Source of the DNA: Malus domestica
Taxonomy: Eukaryota; Streptophyta; Magnoliopsida; Rosales; Rosaceae
Assembly: GCF_042453785.1 (NCBI RefSeq)
Contig: NC_091665.1
Span: forward strand, 27,886,501-27,950,500
Direction: 5' to 3'
DNA: 64,000 nucleotides
Part shown: piece by piece, positions 51,868-61,399 of the stretch
Layout: every line of letters starts with the position of its first letter
Position numbering within the stretch: the stretch's first letter is position 1
Made by a program: the position numbers and the translations under genes
Notes under the pieces: generated by a model
What the model was told of the DNA's origin: nothing
What the model saw: only the letters and a program-made list of their open reading frames with translations
Databases searched by the model: none

Positions 51868-51958
51868 ATTTATATAGAAAATTAGCAGGAACTAGGGTTT
51901 TCTTTTGCTCGAGTGGGCTCAGCCCTATAGACTTCAGACTAATTATTGTTCGGCCCAT
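51868..51958 (-). promoter_or_regulatory. Telo-box/site II promoter of the snoRNA unit
   Basis: Minus strand, upstream to downstream: ATGGGCC (51958-51952), GAGCCCA (51920-51914, a site II motif in reverse), telo-box AAACCCTAG (51900-51892) and TATA box TATATAAATA (51876-51867). This combination is typical of plant genes for snoRNAs and ribosomal proteins. Transcription would start near 51840 and run through a CT-rich leader to the two snoRNAs. No protein-coding exon was found downstream, which favours a non-coding unit. Confidence 0.6.
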
Positions 51959-51989
51959 TGGCTCGAGTTTGGGCATTGTATCACAAATT

Positions 51990-53031
51990 AATCACTTATT
52001 AGGGAGTCTCCAAAAAAAAAAAATCAAAATATTCAAATTAGTACTAACATTAATAAATGGCAACGACAATATTTTTCAACCGAAAAACAAAATATAATGT
52101 GGCATGACATGGATTTGTAGCCCTCACCATTATTGACAAAATTGACAGCAGCTTCAAAACTCTTTTTAATTAATTATTAAATGCATTTTATTTATTTTAT
52201 TAAAATTTATAATAATATTTGCATTTGACATATCAAGTGAAGAGCAAAACTTTAAAACATGTCAAAATACCACATAGGTTGTCAAATTTAAATTTTAAGT
52301 TAAAATTTGACATCTTTTTTACAGATGCTCTTCTAAGGCGTTATAACTTTTAAACATAACTGATTAACTTGAGAAGCAGCGACATGAGCGGAATGAAAGT
52401 ACTTCTCAGTACAACACGACACATGATAACGATTTGAAACAAATAGGTTATTGAGGGAAAAATTTAGTTACCCCTTTGAACTATCGTTTGTGGTCCACCA
52501 AATTGCCACATTGAGTTTCAATTTTAGTTTGAGCCTCCTTATAGTTTCAAAAATCAATGTGGCAATAAAAACGAGACAATATCACGTCAATTAGTAGTTT
52601 AGTTCAATGTTTTGGTAAATAGGGACATGCAAAGCCCGTGAGCCATTTTTTGAAGTAATATGGTGATTTAGTTATGTCTATTTCTCCCCCTCACTTCGGG
52701 TTAAAAGCCTAATTTAGAAGGCGCTGCTAGATCATGCAAACCAGGAAGCAAAACAATACACAAGGCAAAACGGGAGCTTCAGTAGTCACTACTACAACTA
52801 TACATCTTCTGCCCCTCTTCTGTTAGGTTCTAGGATTCTAGAGATGATGTGAGAGCACTGCACAATCACATCCTCCAACCACTAATACGAGACGCATAAA
52901 TAGAAACTTAACACCCTATTCACTAGGATATTGGACCACATGCACATTCTCCAACCACTATAATTTCACCATTCAATTATACGAAAATAAGAGGAAGAGA
53001 CTGAGAGTCTGAGAGACAATGACACTTCTCA
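51990..53031. other. Intergenic DNA with MITE-like stretches
   Basis: AT-rich. Phrases such as 'caaattgccacattgagttt' and 'aaaatttgacatcttttttac' look like parts of non-autonomous repeats, but I could not pair their ends. No gene seen. Confidence 0.35.
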
Positions 53032-53660
53032 TACAACAATAACAACAACAACAACAAAGCCTTTTCCCACTAAGTGGGGTCGGCTATATGAATCCTAGAA
53101 CGCCATTGCGCTCGGTTTTGTGTCATGTCCTCCGTTAGATCCAAGTACTCTAAGTCTTTTCTTAGAGTCTCTTCCAAAGTTGTCCTAGGTCTTCCTCTAC
53201 CCCTTCGGCCCTGAACCTCTGTCCCGTAGTCACATCTTCGAACCGGAGCGTCAGTCGGCCTTCTTTGCACATGTTCAAAATCACCGGAGCCGATTTTCTC
53301 TCATATTTCCTACAATTTCGGCTACTCCTACTTTACCTCGGATATCCTCATTCCCAATCTTATCCTTTCTCGTGTGCCCACACATCCCACGAAACATCCT
53401 CATCTCCGCTACACCCATTTTGTGTACGTGTTGATGCTTCACCACCCAACATTCTGTGCCATACAACATCGCTAGCCTTATTGCCGTCCTATAAAATTTT
53501 CCCTTGAGCTTCAGTGGCCTACGACGGTCACACAACACGCCGGATGCACTCTTTCCATCCAGCTCGTATTCTATGGTTGAGATCTCCATCTAATTCTCCG
53601 TTCTCTTGCAAGATAGATCCTAGGTAGCGAAAACGATCGCTTTTTGTGATCTTCGCTAGA
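53032..53660 (-). mobile_element. RTE-type LINE 3' fragment
   Basis: Minus strand: [60 protein letters not shown] and, in another frame, EVQGRRGRGRPRTTLEETLR, ending in a TTG-rich tail (ttgttgttgttgttattgtt on the minus strand). The C-terminal part of the RTE polymerase protein; RT core absent (5' truncation). The sequence from 53661 belongs to the next element. Confidence 0.85.
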
Positions 53661-55019
53661 TTGCTCCGGTCATTAGTGTGGATAAGTATATAAATGGATA
53701 GAGATAGGAAAGCAAACACAAGATGTACGTGGTTCACCCAGATTGGCTACGTCCACGGAATAGAAGAGTTCTCATTAATTGTGAAGGGTTTACACAAGTA
53801 CATAGGTTCAAGCTCTCATTTAGTGAGTACAAGTGAATGATTTAGTACAAATGACATTAGGAAATATTGTGGGAGAATGATCTCGTAATCACGAAACTTC
53901 TAAGTATCGGAGTGTGGTGTCGTCTTGACTTGCCTTATCTGTCTCATAGGTAGATGTGGCATCTTCTCTGGAAGTACTCTTCCTCCATCCAGGGGTGGTA
54001 TCTTTAACTGGTGGAGATGCACAAGGTAATGTATCAATTTCACTTGAAGCTTACTTGTAGTTTCAGGCTTGGTCAAGCGCGATACAAACCATGTAGTAGG
54101 AGTCCCCCAAGTCACCGAGCTAGGGGGTCTGCTGAAAGAGGTGACAGACAAGGTAAGCAATCAGAGCTCCGACTGATTATTCACCTTCTCCCCATCTTGC
54201 AGCAGCATGAAGGATAAAGAGAAGAAAAATGAGAAGAGATGATATGAGATACTTTTGCTTTTGAAGAAGTAACTTTCCACAGGCTTATTCTTGAACTGAG
54301 CTGGAGGGTTTTCTGGTTTCCTCCAAAGTATAAGGTCGACTGAAGAATTTGAGGGTCAAAACAAGTCCATCAAATCTAGAGTACGTTCCACCCTGCTGAT
54401 ATGGGATACTTTTGCTTTTGACAGAGTAATGAATGTATCGGCACGTGTGCTGTTACGCTTGTCTCCACATGCTTCCTTGTATCCTTCGCACTTGCCCTAT
54501 CTGTTCCTCAAGCAGATGCGGAATCTTCCCTGGAAACATAAGATGTTGAAGATGAGTACTCGAGAGCAATGCCAGGTAAGTAATCAGGTAAGGGGTTCCA
54601 GGCAGTCAGTTCCTGGCTGGAAGCTTGATTCCAAGTGCTGACTGATTGCTCTCTTTCTCCTTGTCTTGCAGGTAAAAACAAGGCCAAAAGAAAAGACAGG
54701 GAAAAAGCATGATATGGGATACTCTTGCTTTTAACCCTGATGATATGAGATATTCTTGCTCTAGTATAGCTTGTTTGCAGAGGTATTATCGGGGGGAAAG
54801 AAAGCTGAATATTTCGAAAGGCTTCGTTGGGAGTGCCCTCTCAGATATGATGAAGGGTTGAGCATTTTTGCAGGTCTGCCTGTCCGTTGGGGATGGAGGT
54901 CGACATATATAGGAGTCTCCCTAACAACAAGTAGTAATGCTATTCCTTTACCCTGCTTGGTCATAGCACGGTAGTGGGAGCTGCCAGTTTCACATGTTTT
55001 AACTCTGTCAGAGCACTTT

Positions 55020-57060
55020 GAAAAAGTGGTCTGTGGTATCTGGCTCTCGAGATTCGGAGAACGATGCCTCTTCGATTTTTGAGAAAGCAATCATGCTGGG
55101 GGTATGACTCTCGAGATTCGGAGAGCAGTGTCTCTTCGATTTTTGAGGAAGTAATCATGTTGGGAGTCTGGCTCTCGAGATTCGGAGGGCGGTGCCTCTT
55201 CGATTTTGGAGCAAGCAATCTTGTTGGGAGTGTTGTCTCGAATGTGAGTAAAGGTTGGGCATGTTTGCTAGTCTACCTTGCCACGAAGCACAAAGGTTAA
55301 CACACAGGGACTTTCCAATTATCCAGCAATGGTACTGTTCCTTTACCCTCTCTTCGATTTTGAGAAAGTAGTCATGTTGGGAGTCTGGCTCTCGAGATTC
55401 GGAGGACGGTGCCTCTTCGATTTTGGAGCAAGCAATCTTATTGGGAGTGTTTTCTCGAATGTGAGTAAAGGTTGGGCATGTTTGCTAGTCTACCTTGCCA
55501 CGAAGCACAGAGGTTGACACACAGGGACTTTCCAATTATCCAGCAGTGGTACTGTTCCTTTACAGTTGTGGGTAATAATATGGTAGCTAGACCTTCAAAA
55601 TTTATGTGTCTAAACTTTTGTTAGTGCTGTTTCTTTGCTATTCTTTTACCTTTCTTGGTCAGAGCGATGTAGTGGGAGCTGCAAGCTTCACGTGCTCAAC
55701 TTTGGCAGAGAACTTTGGCAAAGTTATTTGTGGTACCCATGAGCTATTGTTGCGTGTGGGAAGTGGGTGATTGAACAGTAAGATTCATGTGCTTTCTACT
55801 TCACCAGAAGTCTTCGACAGAATGCCCATAATTTCTGCAAAGCTGAGTGTGCGTGTGACAGGTGCTGACAAGGCTAGAAAAGTAGGTGCCTCTTCGATTT
55901 CTGAGATCGGCCCTCGTGGTCTCTGAGCAGCCCAGCTTTTGAGAAAGCGAGCGCCTCTTCGATTGATTCGGAGAACGATGCCTCATCGATTTTTGAGAAA
56001 GCAATCATGCTGGGGGTCTGGCTCTCGAGATTCGGGGAGCAGTGTCTTTTCGATTTTTGAGAAAGTAATCATGTTGGGAGTCTGGCTCTCGAGATTCGGA
56101 GGGCGGTGCCTCTTCGATTTTGGAGCAAGCAATCTTGTTGGGAGTGTTTTCTCGAATGTGAGTAAAGGTTGGGCATGTTTGCTAGTCTACCTTGCCACGA
56201 AGCACAGAGGTTGACACACAGGGACTTTCCAATTATCCAGCAATGGTACTGTTCCTTTACCCTCTCTTCGATTTTTAAGAAAGTAGTCATGTTGGGAGTC
56301 TGGCTCTCGAGATTCGGAGGACGGTGCCTCTTCGATTTTGGAGCAAGCAATCTTATTGGGAGTGTTTTCTCGAATGTGAGTAAAGGTTGGGCATGTTTGC
56401 TAGTCTACCTTGCCACGAAGCACAGAGGTTGACACACAGGGACTTTCCAATTATCCAGCAGTGGTACTGTTCCTTTACCCTTGTGGGTAATAATATGGTA
56501 GCTAGACCTTCAAAGTTTATGGGTCTAAACTTTGTTAGTGCTGTTTCTTTGCTATTCTTTTACCCTTCTTGGTCAGAGCGATGTAGTGGGAGCTGCAAGC
56601 TTCACGTGCTCAACTTTGGCAGAGAACTTTGGCAAAGTTATCTGTGGTACCCATGAGCTATTGTTGCGTGTGGGAAGTGGGTGATTGAACAGTAAGATTC
56701 ATGTGTTTTCTACTTCCCCAGAAGTCTTTGACAGAATGCCCATAATTTCCGCAAAACTGAGTGTGCGTGTGACAGGTGCTGACAAGGCTGGAAAAGGCTG
56801 GAAAAGTAGGTGCCTCTTCGATTTCTGAGATCGGCCCTCGTGGTCTCTGGGGAGCCCAGCTTTTGAGAAAGCGAGCGCCTCTTCGATTTTTGAGATCGGC
56901 CTTCGTGGTCTTTGAGCAGCCCAACTTTTGAGAAAGCAAACGCCTCTTCGATTTCTGAGATCAACCCTCGTGATCTCTAAGCAGCCCAGCTTTTGAGAAA
57001 GCAAACGCCTCTTCGATTTCTGAGCAGGCGCCTCTTCGATTTCTGAAGCTTCGTCGAGTG
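55020..57060. repeat. Three-level tandem repeat array
   Basis: A 217-218-bp unit ('tgttgggagtctggctctcg' ... 'tgccacgaagcacagaggtt') occurs at about 55156, 55373, 56070 and 56288. The pairs are themselves part of a 914-915-bp duplication (55156 to 56070; the 'gtgggtaataatatggtagc' segment at 55566 and 56481). A 65-bp unit follows at 56812-57030. The motif 'gcctcttcgattt' recurs throughout. Short open frames here are incidental to the repeats. Confidence 0.85.
56812..57030. repeat. 65-bp tandem repeat
   Basis: Units begin GCCTCTTCGATTT at 56812, 56877, 56942 and 57007 (exact 65-bp spacing), the last truncated. Each contains 'ctgagatcggccctcgtggt' and 'agcccagcttttgagaaagc' with few changes. 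Confidence 0.9.
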
Positions 57061-57185
57061 CAGATTTTTATAGGGGCTGGCATTAAGTTCCAAAGCACAC
57101 TTGAATCTCCACCAGTAGAAGCTTCATTCTTGCACTTCTAAGATCTTGATTTGTCCGACCTCTTCTCTCTTCAACACCTTTGAAA

Positions 57186-57860
57186 ATGTCTGGCCCCTCC
57201 GACCGTCGTTTTGACTTGAACCTTGTTGAAGAGGCAGCCCCGCCTTCTCCAGACAACATATGGCGCCCATCCTTCGTCTCCCCTACTGGTCCTCTTACCG
57301 TTGGGGATTCCGTGATGAAGAATGATATGATCGCTGCGGTGGTGGCCAGGAACCTTCTCACTCCCAAAGATAACAGACTACTTTCCAAACGGTCTGATGA
57401 GTTAGCTGTTAAGGATTCGCTGGCTCTCAGTGTTCAGTGTGCAGGTTCTGTGTCTAATATGGCCCAACGCCTATTTGCTCGAACCCGCCAAGTTGAATCA
57501 TTGGCGGCTGAAGTGATGAGTCTCAAACAGGATATTAGAGGGCTCAAGCATGAGAATAAACAATTGCACCGGCTCGCACATGACTATGCTACAAACATGA
57601 AGAGGAAGCTTGACCAGATGAAGGAAACTGATGGTCAGGTTTTACTTGATCATCAGAGATTTGTGGGTTTGTTCCAAAGGCATTTATTGCCTTCGTCTTC
57701 TGGGGCTGTACCGCGTAATGAAGCTCCAAATGATCAACCTCTGATGCCTCCTCCTTCTAGGGTTCTGTCCAGTACTGAGGCTCCAAATGATCCCCCTCCG
57801 GTGCCTTCTCTTTCTGGGGCTCTACCGACTGCTGAGACTTCTCCTAAGCAACCTTTGTGA
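57186..57860 (+). CDS. Coiled-coil protein encoded by element A
   Basis: 224 residues from ATG at 57186 (MSGPSDRRFDLNLVEEAAPP). Three parts: a conserved block (GPLTVGDSVMKNDMIAAVVA; DSLALSVQCAGSVSNMAQRL) at about 36-105; a heptad-rich coiled coil (RQVESLAAEVMSLKQDIRGL onwards, about 105-165); and a Pro-rich tail of three imperfect 19-20-residue repeats around EAPNDQPLMPPPS. No zinc knuckle, protease or polymerase motif. I remember near-identical hypothetical proteins scattered in apple genomes, which fits a repeat-borne gene. The ATG is fixed by the homologous start at 62987 ('ttgaaaatg' in both). Possibly a gag-like or accessory protein; function unknown. Confidence 0.65.
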   Translation: MSGPSDRRFDLNLVEEAAPPSPDNIWRPSFVSPTGPLTVGDSVMKNDMIAAVVARNLLTPKDNRLLSKRSDELAVKDSLALSVQCAGSVSNMAQRLFARTRQVESLAAEVMSLKQDIRGLKHENKQLHRLAHDYATNMKRKLDQMKETDGQVLLDHQRFVGLFQRHLLPSSSGAVPRNEAPNDQPLMPPPSRVLSSTEAPNDPPPVPSLSGALPTAETSPKQPL

Positions 57861-58119
57861 AGGCTCCCTCTTGTGTGCTTATTTTGACTCATGTATATGT
57901 ACATATTTGTAGCTTATCGGGGATATCAATAAATAAGCTTTCTTTCATTTCAACGTATTGTGTTAAATACACCAAAGCCTTCTTCGCTAAGTTCTTTGAA
58001 TTTTCTTTTGTTAAAGCTTGTATGTTGAAGCTTTCTGAGTGGAGCATGTAGGTTGGGGTAGTGTTCCCTTAATTTCCCGAGTGAGGAAAACTTCTCGGTT
58101 GGAGACTTGGAAAATCCAA

Positions 58120-59272
58120 GTCACTGAGTGGGATCGGCTATATGAATCTTAGAACGCCATTGTGCTCGATCCTGTGTCATGTCCTTCGTTAGATCTAAGT
58201 ACTATAAGTCTTTTCTTAGAGTCTCTTCCAAAGTTTTCCTAGGTCTTCCTCTACCCCTTCGGCCTTGAACCTCTGTCCCATAGTCGCATCTTCTAATCGG
58301 AACGTCAGTAGGCCTTCTTTGCACATGTCCAAACCACCGTAACCGATTTTCTCTCATCTTTCCTTCAATTTCGGCTACTCCTACTTTACCCCGGATATCC
58401 TCATTCCTAATCTTATCCTTTCTCGTGTGCCCACACATCCAACGAAGCATCCTCATCTCCGCTACACCCATTTTGTGTACGTGTTGATGTTTCACCGCCC
58501 AACATTTTGTGCCATACAGCATCGCCGGCCTTATTGCCGTCCTATAAAATTTTCCCTTGAGCTTCAGTGGCATACGGCGGTTACACAACACGCCGGATGC
58601 ACTCTTCCACTTCATCCATCCAGCTTGTATTCTATGGTTGAGATCTCCATCTAATTCTCCGTTCTTTTGCAAGATAGATCCTAGGTAACGAAAACGGTCG
58701 CTCTTTGGTATTTCTTGATCTCCGATCCTCACCCCTAACTCGTTTTGGCCTCCATTTGCACTGAACTTGCACTCCATATATTCTGTCTTTCATCGGCTTA
58801 GGCGAAGACCTTTAGATTCCAACACTTCTCTCCAAAGGTTAAGCTTTGCATTTACCCCTTCCTGAGTTTCATCTATCAACACTATATCGTCTGCGAAAAG
58901 CATACACCAAGGAATATCATCTTGAATATGTCGTGTTAACTCATCCATTACCAACGCAAAAAGGTAAGGACTTAAGGATGAGCCTTGATGTAATCCTACA
59001 GTTATGGGAAAGCTTTCGGTTTGTCCTTCATGAGTTCTTACGGCAGTCTTTGCTCCTTCATACATATCCTTTATAGCTTGGATATATGCTACTCGTACTC
59101 CTTTCTTCTCTAAAATCCTCCAAAGAATGTCTCTTGGGACCCTATCATACGCTTTTTCCAAATCTATAAAGACCATGTGTAAATCCTTTTTCCCATCTCT
59201 ATATCTTTCCATCAATCTTCGTAAGAGATAGATTGCCTCCATGGTTGAGCGCCCTGGCATGACACTTCTCAT
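58120..59272 (-). mobile_element. RTE-type LINE fragment with RT core
   Basis: Minus strand from 59272: MRSVMPGRSTMEAIYLLRRL, VFIDLEKAYDRVPRDILWRI, GLHQGSSLSPYLFALVMDEL, catalytic LFADDIVLIDE, then one TGA stop (SR-stop-KTEYMECKFS) and an open 191-residue remainder to the C-terminus (GRRGRGRPRKTLEETLRKDL). Missing the endonuclease half (5' truncated) and the TTG-rich 3' tail; the 3' end stops at CCCACTCAGTG against element A. Compared with 53032-53660 it is a separate, longer copy in the same orientation. Confidence 0.88.
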
Positions 59273-60775
59273 GATCTGGATAAATTCTCTTCTAGAAGCA
59301 ACGACAAACAGCCATCCAACAATGTGGATATCAGAAGAGAAAATAATTCGGCAATTCTAAACCACATTGTAGCCATCAAAAAAGGATTTCCTGAGAAAAG
59401 CATCCCGGGTAATCCAAAGAAAATTGTACGTCCATCGGGAGGGTCATAGACAGAACAATTCATCCTTAGACCCCATTAGCTATTTCATTTTCCTTTTTTG
59501 CATGTAAAACTATGTTCATCTTCAAACAGATTCCCAAATAAAGATATATGTGCTTCCTGAAGGGCTCTAGCCACTTAACACCTATCATGATCTTCTCATG
59601 GTTCCCTATCCCGCACGATACCTATCCCTTATTATTCCAGCATGCTGGAAAGAAAAGAGTTTGGAAAGATGTTTCCAAATCTCCACTACCCAGTACCCAA
59701 AGAATAATGCTCATATAATATCTCAAGTAAGCTCCACTAAGGTGCTAGAAAATAAGAAAAAAAGAACAAAACATCTCCAAAACATCTCAAGTGCAAAACT
59801 ACGGGTGACCAAAGTCACCAAACCAAACCCATGTAATGGAATAAAACTGCACCGAGCAGTGTGCAGAACAGAAAAGTTCATAAAAGCACGTTTTAAACAT
59901 AAACCAATCTGTTGCTTAGTTTCTTGCACAGCTACACTAATCTAAACTTCACATAAGCGATTGTGATTCAGTACTATCGCCAGCTCAAGCAACTATAGCC
60001 AATCGCAAAACAAACCCATCCATGAACATTAACACTCGCCTATCATCAAGCGTTTCAAGTTCTTCATCATTGTTACTGAAACTATTATCACGTGAAAATC
60101 TAAACTCCCTACCTCCTTCATCCAGTTCTTGCATTATATTACCTTTACGCAACATTCCATAGAATTCCACAATTTGCAGGTTGTTATGCAGCAATCAATT
60201 AATATAAACCAAACAGCTACCACTCTTCGCTCATGTAAACTACAACGAGATGACTACTACAAACTAAAGATTCACATTCAACCTCCATTCAAGTCGAACT
60301 CTACATTTACTTCCTGGACCTAAGCCTACAAACTGAAATCCACATTCAACTCCATCCAGGTCAAAAATATGTCCGTCATTTACTCAATCTGCTCCTAGCC
60401 TCCTACTTCCGAAACACCACCCTTATATTACTAAATGGAACAACGAACAAGGATTTCTGACCCCATTCTAGAAAACCCGAAATCTATGCCTCAACACTTT
60501 TTCAACATTTCTCCTACATTTCATCGATTTTCACCAACTAAATCAACACTGAAAAAAGCACAAAGATTAATACGGAAGCCAAAACAAACAATTCAACATT
60601 TCAAAATATTCAAATCATGAAATTGAACAACAATTTTCTCAATTCATACACAGAAATCCAAAGCATTAGACCCACAACATTAAAAACTGGTTCCACATAA
60701 TTCCCTCAGAGCCAGAAAATCGCATTATTGTATCAAAAAACAGAGTAAAATCCCAAGAATTTCACTACCCTAAGC
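59273..60775. other. Spacer and 3' region of the C1-FDX gene
   Basis: No gene that I can recognise. Two minus-strand open stretches (59463-59269, containing DPPDGRTIFFGLPGMLFSGN; and 60194-59985, containing EEGGREF-like acidic sequence ending MDGFVLRLAIVA) have non-random-looking composition but no known domain; either could be an exon of an unrecognised gene. Bases 60300-60775 probably include the C1-FDX 3'UTR. Confidence 0.3.
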
Positions 60776-61252
60776 TTATGGAATGTCCCAGGGTTTGGCC
60801 TCAGGGACAGCAACCACCATACCTTGAAGCTCTGGAGTGAGTACGACCTGGCATCCCAGCCTGGAATGCTTGTTGAGAACCCTAGCCCTAGAGTTCCTCT
60901 TCAGCACGTACTCCTCGTCGTAGGACCGCGGCGGGAGCTTGTCGAACCATTCCTGAGCAATGTTGACTTCGCACTCGGCGGAGCAGGCGTCGATGTCCTC
61001 GAGCCGGTGGGAGGCCGGGTCGATCAGGCCCCTCTGGGCCAGGGCCTTGAGGAGAGTGTGGCCGGATAGGCCCACCACCTCGCGCTTGCGGCCGTCGACG
61101 TCGATCGCGAAAAGCTTGACGATTCGGTCGGAGACTTTGGCGGAGTGAGTGGGGGAGGATGTGGAGGCGGAGGATCTGGAGATTAAGGAGAGGGAAGGGA
61201 GGCGGTGGAGGATTTGAGAGTGACGGAGTCTCTGAAGGCTCGCCATCGCCAT
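60776..61252 (-). CDS. C1-FDX, ferredoxin-like bridge subunit of complex I
   Basis: 158 residues, intronless. The ATG at 61252 starts MAMASLQRLRHSQILHRLPS, an Arg/Ser-rich mitochondrial presequence; the longer frame upstream has no ATG. The body (VSDRIVKLFAIDVDGRKREV, GLSGHTLLKALAQRGLIDPA) has the beta-grasp ferredoxin fold pattern. Metal-site cysteines: DACSAEC and RLGCQVVLTP, so three instead of the four in a normal CX5CX2C...C 2Fe-2S ferredoxin. It ends VAVPEAKPWDIP. This matches Arabidopsis At3g07480 as I remember it, identified in plant complex I structures as the ferredoxin-like protein that bridges the membrane and matrix arms; a structural or regulatory rather than electron-carrying role is thought likely. 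High family confidence. Confidence 0.9.
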   Translation of the reverse strand: MAMASLQRLRHSQILHRLPSLSLISRSSASTSSPTHSAKVSDRIVKLFAIDVDGRKREVVGLSGHTLLKALAQRGLIDPASHRLEDIDACSAECEVNIAQEWFDKLPPRSYDEEYVLKRNSRARVLNKHSRLGCQVVLTPELQGMVVAVPEAKPWDIP

Positions 61253-61399
61253 CTTTTGTTTCAGGTTTGGGCAACGATTTGGCTGTGTGACTGCGATGAC
61301 CTGTTTGTTTGGGAGAAAAAAAATACTTTTTTTTTGTTGTAAAATCGAAGGTGTGTGCAATAAAATAAATGAAATAAGACATAAAATTTATGAGGTTTT

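Larger units (their letters stand above)
53673..58115 (+). mobile_element. Repeat-rich element carrying its own ORF (element A)
   Basis: A 4.4-kb block between two LINE fragments. The left part has an LTR-like region ('gtggataagtatataaatgg', 53677-53900), then transcribed-looking sequence with 'gatatgggatacttttgctt' phrases (54390, 54705, 54735), then nested tandem repeats (55020-57060), then an ORF (57186-57860) with a polyadenylation-like end near 57930. A related, diverged block at 61400-63760 has the same order. No reverse transcriptase, integrase or transposase is present, so if mobile it is non-autonomous (a LARD-like LTR element is my guess). Its termini are not clearly defined. Confidence 0.5.

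Noticed and set aside
51728-51976. An 82-codon minus-strand frame (MPKLEPMGRTIISLKSIGL start)
   Set aside because: It begins upstream of the TATA box and reads through telo-box and site II motifs, so it would not be in a transcript from that promoter; leader or promoter sequence fits better.
56812-57060. Regular 65-bp direct repeats resembling a CRISPR array
   Set aside because: The whole unit is repeated without unique spacers and the DNA is plant nuclear; it is an ordinary tandem repeat.
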